From the NCBI GenBank assembly GCA_016935555.1, contig JAFGQR010000019.1, positions 1-64,000 of the forward strand: DNA of 64,000 nucleotides, read 5' to 3'. Under the pieces are notes generated by a model. It was given only the letters and a program-made list of their open reading frames with translations. It made no database searches and had not been told where the DNA came from. Source of the stretch: Verrucomicrobiota bacterium. Its GTDB lineage: Bacteria; Verrucomicrobiota; Verrucomicrobiia; Limisphaerales; JAFGQR01. Numbering within the stretch: position 1 is the first letter of the stretch; each line of letters opens with the position of its first letter. Positions 49,802-59,200 of this stretch are shown in pieces. The position numbers and the translations under genes are program-made.

Positions 49802-50263
49802 ATCGTGCGCCGAAACTGCTGGCAGCCGCGAGCAGCGATGCGTTGTGCTCCCATCCGTCGCGCTCGATGCCCGACGGGTCGGGGGGGGGCCTTCTCGATC
49901 CGCCAGGCGGGCAACATTTGCCGTCGGCTCATGCCCCGTGGGGCCCTCGACAGTCCTGTCATGTTTAACGGCATTCGCGTCTAAAAATTAAGCCATCGTG
50001 CATGAATTTGTTGGCCAACCCGGCCGACACGGCTCCTGACGGTCGAACCGCGCCGCCGACCTTGGGTTAGCAAGATTCAAACCCATTTCGAAGCGAATCT
50101 GACGCGGCCGCCAGCCACAGCGTGTCCTTTGGCGCGCCGCCTCAGACGGGGCAGGCGGGGCGTGGCTGAACCCCGGCCTGAGCCGGATTGGCACGGCACC
50201 TGATTGGCAGAAAGGAAATTGCGTAGAACACGGGATTGAAATCCGACGTCAAAAGATGTAGAT
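49802..50263. other. Intergenic region upstream of the giant gene
   Basis: About 460 bases between divergent genes. A perfect sigma-54 -24 element TTGGCACG (50188-50195) is present on the plus strand, but the expected -12 element four bases later is CTGAT rather than TTGCA, so a functional sigma-54 promoter is doubtful. A nested pair of inverted repeats, AGCCAC/GTGGCT (about 50114-50167) enclosing CCGCCT/AGGCGG, could fold as RNA in the leader. No gene is supported here. Confidence 0.5.
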
Positions 50264-53200
50264 ATGGCGCGACCTATGCAATCACCTATGCGAAAGGTAT
50301 GCCGTCCAATTGCGTCCTTCGGGAGCAACTGGTTCCCCATTGATTCAAAGACCACGCCCACGCTCGCCAGCATGGTCCTGAGCGTATTGCTATCCGCCGG
50401 GATGGGGCGGGCGGCCGATACGCTGATCCCTTTCGGTAGCAACTGGAAATACCTGGACAACGGGTCGGACCAGGGCACCGCCTGGTCCCAGCCGGCTTTT
50501 AACGACAGCAGCTGGACGAATGGTCCGGCGCAATTGGGCTATGGGGACGACGACGAAGCGACAATCGTCAGCTACGGCTCAAACCCCGATAACAAGTTCA
50601 TCACCACGTACTTCCGACGATCGGTCACGGTGGAGAATCCGGCCGCGTATTCTGGCCTCGAGTGGCATTTGCTGCGCGATGACGGCGCGGTGGTCTACCT
50701 CAATGGCCAGGAGGTGTTCCGCGACAGCAACATGCCCACCGGCACCGTCACCTACCAAACACAGGCGATTACCGGCCTGGGCACCCCGGAAGAAGGCATC
50801 GTCGTCACCAACACCAGCAGCACCAGCCTCCTCCTGGCCGGCACCAACGTCGTTGCCGTCGAAATCCACCAAGCCACCCTCACCAGCAGCGACCTGAGCT
50901 TCGACCTCGAAGTGATCGGTCTCCAACCCAATGCGCCCCCCACCGTCAGCCTCTCCTGCCCCCCGGCCGACGCCACGCTGACCGCGCCCGCCACCGTCCC
51001 GTTCGTGGCGGCCGCGACGGATACGGACGGCGCAGTCGCCAAAGTCGAGTTTTTCGTGGACGGCGCCAAGGTGGGCGAGGACGGGGCGGATCCCTTTCTG
51101 TTCACGTGGGCGGCGGTTCCGGTCGGCAGCTATGTGCTGACCGCGGTGGCGACCGACAACAAGGGCGCCACCAGTCTTGCCGCGCCCGTCGCCATCACCG
51201 TCATCGCCCCGGTTGTGCCCACGACCAACACCTTGATCGCCATGGGCAGCGTCTGGAATTACCTCGACGACGGGTCGGATCAGGGCACGAACTGGACGGA
51301 GCTGGCCTTTGACGACAGCACGTGGAAGAACGGCGCCGCCCAGCTGGGGTATGGCGACGGCGATGAAGCCACGGTGGTTGAGGACAACGCCACGCCCGGC
51401 TATGTGCGTGCGGACACCGACCGCTATATCGCGACCTATTTCCGGCACGCCTTCGTGCTGACCAATGCCGCCGAATATGCCTCCCTGAACCTGAGCGTGC
51501 TGTTCGACGACGGCGCGGTGGTGCATCTCAACGGCAGCGAGGTGTTCCGGTGCAACATGCCCCCCGGCACCCTCCTCTACAACACCCCCGCCATCCTGTC
51601 CGGCGTGGGGGACAACACCGTCTGGGAGACCAACCTCCCCGCCAGCCTCCTCCGCACCGGCACCAATGTCATCGCCGCCACCGCCCGCCAGGACGCGCCC
51701 GACAGCTCGGACATCAGCTTCGACCTCCGCCTGCTGGGGATCACCTCCGGCACCGTCCCCAATGCCGCCCCCACCGTCGCCCTGACCACCCCCTCCGACG
51801 GCACCACTTTCGTCTCCCCCGCCGCCATCCCCCTCGCCGCCAGCGCGTCCGACAGCGACGGCAGCATCGCGTGGGTGGAGTTCCGCCAGAACGACACCAC
51901 GCTGGCCGAAGACAGCTCGAGCCCGTTCGAGTTCAATTGGGCGGACGTGCCCCCCGGCGCCTATAGTCTCACGGCCGTCGCCATCGACCACCTGGGCGCG
52001 GCCACGACGTCCGCGCCAGTCGACGTGACCGTTTACCAAAGCGCCCTCCCGACCACCAACATCCTCGTGGCCACGGGCAGCGCGTGGACGTATTTGGACG
52101 ACGGGACGGACCAGGGGACCGCGTGGTCGGCTCTGGGCTTTGACGACAGCGCGTGGTCCAACGGGGTTGCGCCGCTGGGCTACTGCGGGACGAGTTGCTC
52201 CTACTCCATTGCCACCACCGTCAGCTATGGATCGGATTCCGATAACAAGCATGTCACCACCTATTTCCGCCGGGCATTCACGGTCGACGATCCAGATGTG
52301 GTTCTGGCGCTGACACTTAGCCTGTTATGGGACGACGGCGCGGTGGTTTACATCAACGGCCAGGAAGTCCACCGCGTCAACATGCCTGACGGCACCATCA
52401 CCAACCAGACCTTCGCGGTGATCGCGTCCAACTACAGCATGACCGACACGGAGCTGCCCGCTGCCGCCCGCGCCGCGCTGGTGCCCGGCAACAACATCCT
52501 GGCCGTCGAAATCCACCAGGGCGGCCCCACCAGCTCCGACATCGTCATGGACGCCGCCCTCCGGGCCGTCATCAGTTCCGGCACCAACCTCGCGCCCTCG
52601 GTCAGTCTCACCGCGCCGGCGGACGGCGCCGTGTTCGCCACGCCCGTGGATCTGACCCTCGAGGCCACCGCGTCCGACTTCGATGGCACCGTGGCCAAGG
52701 TCGAGTTCTGCCAGAACGGCGCCAAGCTTGGCGAAGACACCTCGAGCCCGTTCGCCTACACGTGGAGCGGTGTTCCGGCAGGCCTTTACGCGCTGACCGC
52801 GATCGCCACCGACGACTTGGGTGCCAGCACCGTGTCAGAGCCGGTCGACATCACCGTCAACGAACCCGGCACCACCACCACAAACACCCTCATCGCCGCC
52901 GGCAGCGTGTGGAACTATCTCGACGACGGCTCCGACCAGGGGACGAATTGGATTCTGCTGGGGTTTGACGACAGCGGCTGGACCAACGGCCCCGCGGAGC
53001 TGGGGTACGGCGACGGCGACGAGAAAACCGAAGTCAGCTATGGGCCCAGCAGTAGCAGCAAGTACCCCACCACCTATTTTCGGAGCCTCTTCATGATCGA
53101 GGACCCGGCCGTGGTGGTGGGACTGACATTGAACGTGTTGCGCGACGACGGCGCCGTCGTTTACCTCAACGGGCAGCAGGTGTTCAGCCTGAGCATGCCC

Positions 53201-56200
53201 GAGACGTTCGACTATGCAACCTATGCCACCACCGCCGATGATTACGATTGGGAAGACACCACGGTGTCGCCGGCGTTCCTGGTTCCCGGCACCAATGTCA
53301 TCGCCGTCGAAGTCCATCAGGGCAACGGCTCCTCGTCGGACATCAGCTTCGACCTCGAACTCGTCGGCGTGTTCGCCCCGCCGGACAATTACAAGCCCAC
53401 GGTCTCCCTGACCAGCCCCGCCGCCAGCCTGACCGTCGCCGCCCCCGCCAGCCTCACGCTCACCGCCAACGCCACGGACCGGGACGGCACCGTCACCAAC
53501 CTCGCCTTCCTCGCCAACGGCATCATCCTCGCCGAAGACGCCGTCGCCCCTTACACGCACGCCTGGGCCGACATTCCCGCTGGCGTCTATGCGCTCGCCG
53601 CCGTTGCCACCGACGACCTGGGATTGGCCGCCACCTCCGCCGTGGTCACGCTGACCGTCAGCACCGACACCGCGCCGCCCACCGTCGCCGGCCAGTCACC
53701 CAACGCCGGCGCCGTCACCCACGTTGCCCAGGCCCCGTTCCAGCAGGTCACCGTCACGTTCAGTAAAACGGTTCTGGGCGTCGATGCCGCCGATTTCCTC
53801 GTGAACGGCGCGCCGGCCACGAACGTCAGCGGCTCCGGCAGCGTGTACACTTTCGGCTTCCCGCAGCCGGCCTACGGTGCGGTCACGATTTCCTGGGCCG
53901 GCGGGCACGGGATCACGGACGTGTTCACCCCGCCGCACGCGTTTGATGCCGCGGCGGCCGGCGCCACCTGGGAATACCAGCTGCTGGACGGCGTCCCCCC
54001 CTTCATCGCCAGCCTCGATCCCGCTCCCGGCTCCGTGGTGGCGGGACTGACCAATGTAACCGTCGCCTTCAGCGAAGCGGTGAGCGGAGTCAACGCGGGC
54101 GACCTGCGCATCAACAACGTCGCCGCCTCCAGCGTCTCGGGTTCGGGCGCCGGTCCCTACACCTTCCGTTTTGCCCAGCCGGCGCCAGGCCCGGTCGCGA
54201 TGGCGTGGGCGGCCTGGCACGGCATCCAGGACAGCGCGGGCAATCCGTTTGGCGGCGCGACATGGAGCTACGAACTGGATACGAACGTGACGGGTGTGAT
54301 CATTTCGGAGATCATGTATCACCCGTCCTCGGAGAACGTGCTTGAGGAGTACATCGAATTGCACAACAAGGGCGCCGGCGCCGTCAACCTGACCGGCTGG
54401 CGGTTCAGCGACGGCGTCGAATTCACGTTCCCGAGCGTCACCCTTCCCGGGGGCGGGTATCTGGTGGTGGCGGCGGACGTGGCGGCGTTTACGGCCAAGT
54501 ATCCCGGCGTCACGAATGTGATCGGCAACTGGGTTGGGCTGCTCAGCAACGGCAGCGAGGACATCGACCTGGACGATGCGCTGGGCCAGCGCGTCGACAG
54601 CGTGCGCTACGCCGACGAAGGCGATTGGGCCATTCGCCAGCGCGGCCCGCTGGATCGCAGGCATCGGGGCTGGGTGTGGTACAAGGAGCACGACGGCCTG
54701 GGCAAATCGCTCGAACTCGTCAATCCCCTGCTGTCCAACAACCACGGCCAAAACTGGGCGGCCAGCGCCGTCACCAACGGCACCCCGGGCCAGGCCAATT
54801 CCGTTCTGGACAACAACATCGCGCCCCTGATCCTCCAAGCGTCCCATTCCCCGACCGTCCCCCGCTCCACCCACGAGGTGCTCATCACCGCGCGCCTCGT
54901 GGACGAAGTGGCCGGCTCCTTCCCGGTCACACTCCACTATCGCGCCAGCGTGGCCACCCCGCCCCCGTTCAGCACCCTCGCCATGAGCGATGACGGTCTG
55001 AACGGCGACGCCGCGGCCGGCGACGGCAATTACAGCGCCGTCATCCCCGCCCAAGCCAACAACACCGTCATCGAATGGTATGTCGAGGCTGCCGATCTCG
55101 AGGGCCACACCCGCACCTGGCCGGCGCCGGCGATCGCCGCCGCGGACGGCGCGGGCCCGACGGGGCAGGTGGTGAACGCCCTGTTCCAGGTGGACGATAC
55201 CGCCTATGCGGGCACCCAGCCGCTTTACAAAATCATCATGACCGAAGCCGAGCGCGCCGAGCTGAGGAGCATTCCCGGCGACAGCAACAACCAGGGACCC
55301 AACTCCCAGATGAACGCCACGTTCATCAGCCTCGACGGCGCCGGCCTCTCGCGCCATTACCTCGTCGGCGTCCGCAACCGGGGCCACTACAGCCGGGCGG
55401 TCTGGCCGATGAATTACCGCGTCAACTTCCGCAGCGATGACCCGTGGAAGAACGTCACGGGCATCAACCTGAACAGCCGTTACGTCCATATCCAGCACTT
55501 CGGCGCTGTCCTCTCCCGCATCTCGGGCGCCGACGGCCGCGACGGCGTCGCCGCCCAGGTCCGCGTCAACAACGAGAACCATGCGCAAAGCGGCTCGCCC
55601 ATGTACGGCTCCTATGCGGCCTTGGAATCCTACGACGGGGGTTGGACGGACAACCATTACCCGAACGACCCCGACGGGAACATCTATCGCGCGGTGCGCG
55701 ACATCACGCCGCCCGATTTCAACTACCGGGGCACCGACATCAACAGCTACACGAACACGTGGTACAAGGAAACCAACCAGAGCGAGAACGACTGGTCGGA
55801 TCTGCTGGGCATGCTGGGCGTGGTGGGCATCAACAACCCGACGCCGTTCACGACGGAAAACGTCCGCAACGTCATCAACGTCGAGCAATGGCTGCGGCAC
55901 CTGGCCGTCATGAACCTCATGGGCAACGCCGAGACCGGGTTGAACAGCGGTTACAACGACGATTACTACACCTACGCCGGCGGTCTCGATCCGCGGTTCA
56001 TCCTCATGTACCACGACCTCGATCAGATCCTGGGCCAGGGCGGTTCCATGGGCTCCACCGCCGGCATCTTCACCGCCACCGCCAACAACGGCGCCGGCCA
56101 GGCCCTCGACCGCCTGATGCACTGGCCCGACTTCGAGCCCATCTATTACAAGATCCTCAAGGAATTGCTCGAAACCACCTTCGCCAAACCCCAGTTCGAT

Positions 56201-59200
56201 GCCCTCCTGGATCAAACCCTCGGCAGCTACGTCGACAGCGGGGTCATCGCGAGCATGAGAACCTGGATGGACGCCCGCCGCACTCACGTCCTCTCCCTGC
56301 TTCCCGCCATCACCGTCAGCAACGCCCCCGTCGCCACCGTCACCGGCATCCCCCGCTCGCCCACCCCGCTGCGCACCGCCACGTTCACGGTCGGCGGCGA
56401 TTGGATCACCCACTACAGCTACCAGCTCAACGGCGGCAAATACAGCGCCGAACGCGACGTCACCACCCCCATTTCCCTGTCCGCGCTGCCCAACGGCACC
56501 AATGTCCTGGCTGTCATCGGCAAAAACGCCTCCGAGATCTGGCAGGAGGAGTCGGCGGCCACGGTGGTGACGTGGGTGGTGAACACTGCGTGGCCGGCGG
56601 TTCGACTCAACGAGGTCCTCGCGCTGAACGAGACCGCCCTCAACCATGCCGGCACCTTTCCGGATGCGATCGAGCTGTTTAATGAAGGCGCCACCGCCGT
56701 GAGTCTGGCCGGAATGCGGCTGACCGACGATCCCGATCAACCCAACAAGTTCACCTTCCCCGCCGGCACCACCCTGGCCGCCGGCGCTTACCTGGTGGTC
56801 TACGCCAACAACCCCGACGGCACCGCCGGGTTCCACCTCGGCTTCGGGCTGTCGCAGTCCGGGGAGGGCGTCTACCTCTTCAACAGCCTCGCCAACGGCG
56901 GCGCCCTGCTCGACTCGGTCGCCTTCGGCCACCAGCTGGCCGACCTGTCCATCGGCCGCCTCGACAGCGGCGAATGGCACCTCACCCAGCCCACTTTCGG
57001 CGCCGCCAACACCGCCCAACCCCTCGGCGACCCGCGCACTCTCAAGATCAACGAGTGGCTCGCCGCCCCGGTGAACCCGTTCCCGGAGGATTTCATCGAG
57101 CTTTACAACCCGGAGACGCTGCCGGTCGCCCTGGGCGGCCTTTACCTCACCGACCTGCCCATCGGGGTCCCCTTCCGCTCGCTCATCGCCCCGCTCAGCT
57201 TCATCCCGCCCAACGGCTTTGTCGCCTTCACGGCCGATGGCACGGACGGCTCGCCCGATCACGTGGCCTTCCGCCTCGCTCTCGAACAGGGCCAGATCGC
57301 CTTGTTCGCCCCGGACGGATCCCCGATCGACTGGGTGCGATACGAATCCCAGCAGCCCGGCGTCGCCCGCGGGCGTTGTCCCGACGGCGCCCTGCACCAG
57401 ACCGCGCTTGTCATTCCCACGCCGGGCGCGCCTAACGCCTGTCCGTTTACGCCGCCGCCGCCGAACCTGGTGAACCTGGTTGCCTACACCAATGTGTGGC
57501 GGTATGACCAGTCCGGCACCGACCTGGGGACGGAGTGGCGGGCGCCGACCTATGAGGATGCCGAGTGGGAGGAAGGCGCCGGCCTGCTGGCGTTTGAAGA
57601 CGAGGCCCTGCCCGAACCGGTCAACACGGTCCTGGACTTGGGCGATCCCCAGCGGATCACTTACTACTTCCGCACCCACTTCACCCTGCCACCCGACTTG
57701 ATTCCCTCGGGCCTGCAGCTCACGCATGTGACGGACGACGGGCTGGTGGTGTATCTGAACGGCGTTGAGGTGTACCGTTGGAACCTTTCGGGGACGGTGG
57801 CCTATGACACCCTGGCCAGTTCGGTGGGCGACGCCACCTATGTAGGCCCGGCCAGCATTCCCCTGGATGAGTTGCTGGTTGGCGACAACGTGATGGCCGT
57901 CGAGGTCCATCAAACAACCTCCTCCAGTTCCGACATCGTTTTCGGCCTGAGGCTGGACGCCGTGATCGTCACCAACAGCCCCGTGCTGGCCGGCATCCAC
58001 CTCAACGAATTGCTCGCCAACAACGCCTCCTTCGAAGAACCCGACGGCACCCGGCCGGACTGGGCTGAGATCTACAACCCCTCAAGCAACGCCGTGGACA
58101 TCGCCAACATGAGCCTCACCGATGATCCCGCCCTCCCGCGCCGCTGGGTCTTCCCCTCAGGATCCCTGGTGCCCGCCATGGGCTTCCTCAAGGTGCGCAT
58201 GGACGGCAGCGCCCCGGCCTCCAGCACCAACACCGGCTTCGGACTGAAAGCCGAAGGCGGATCGCTCTACCTGTTCTATTCGCCCGCCGAAGGCGGCGCC
58301 ATGGCCAGTGGCGTCACCTATGGCCTCCAAGCCGCCGACTTCACCGTCGGCCGCGTGCCCGATGGCAGCGTCAATTGGGTGTTGTGTGTTCCCACCGCCG
58401 GGGCGGTCAACATCCCCGCCAGCCTCGGCAATCCCCTCAACCTCGCCATCAACGAGTGGCTCGCCAACCCTGTCCCCGGCGAGGACGACTGGTTCGAACT
58501 TTATAATGCCAACGCCCAGCCCGTCGACCTCAGCGGCCTGCATCTCAGCGACAACCTCCTCACCCGCACCAAATACCAGATCCCGCCCCTCTCGTTCATC
58601 GGCGCCGGCGCCTATGGCTACACGCGCTTCTGGGCTGACGAAAACACCACCCAGGGCCCCGACCACGTGAACTTCAAGCTCAGCGGCTCCGGCGAGGCGC
58701 TCGCCGTCTCCGACCCCAGCGGCGTGCTCATCAACGGCCTCACCTTCGGCCTCCAAACCGAAGGCACATCCGAAGGCCGGCTCCCCGACGGCACCGGCGC
58801 GATCGTCAGGTTCCCGGGCACCGCCACGCCCGCCCACGCCAATTTCATGGCGCTGAGCGATGTGGTCATCAATGAGGTGCTCACGCACAGCGACCCCCCG
58901 CTCGAAGACGCCGTCGAACTGCACAATCTCACCGGCGACGACGTCGACATCTCCGGCTGGTACCTGAGCGATTCCCAGAATTACCTGCTCAAATACCGCC
59001 TCCCGGCCGGGAGCGTGGTTCCCGCCAACGGGTTTCTCGTCTTCTACGAAGTTCAGTTCAATGCGCCCGACCAGGGCGACGCCTTCTCGTTCAGCTCCGC
59101 CAAGGGCGACAAGGTCTACCTGTCCCAGTCGCTCACCCCGGGCGTGCTCACCGGCTACCGCGCGTTCGCCGAGTTCGGTCCTGCGGAGAACGGCGTCTCG

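Noticed and set aside
50201-50222. 12-base match TTGGCAGAAAGG between the leader of the giant gene and the small RNA (5165-5176)
   Set aside because: In a window of this size chance 12-base matches are expected, and the flanks do not align.
53696-58000. A 1,434-codon open frame on the minus strand inside the giant gene
   Set aside because: The plus-strand giant protein has recognisable repeated domains across the whole region, whereas the antisense product has none.
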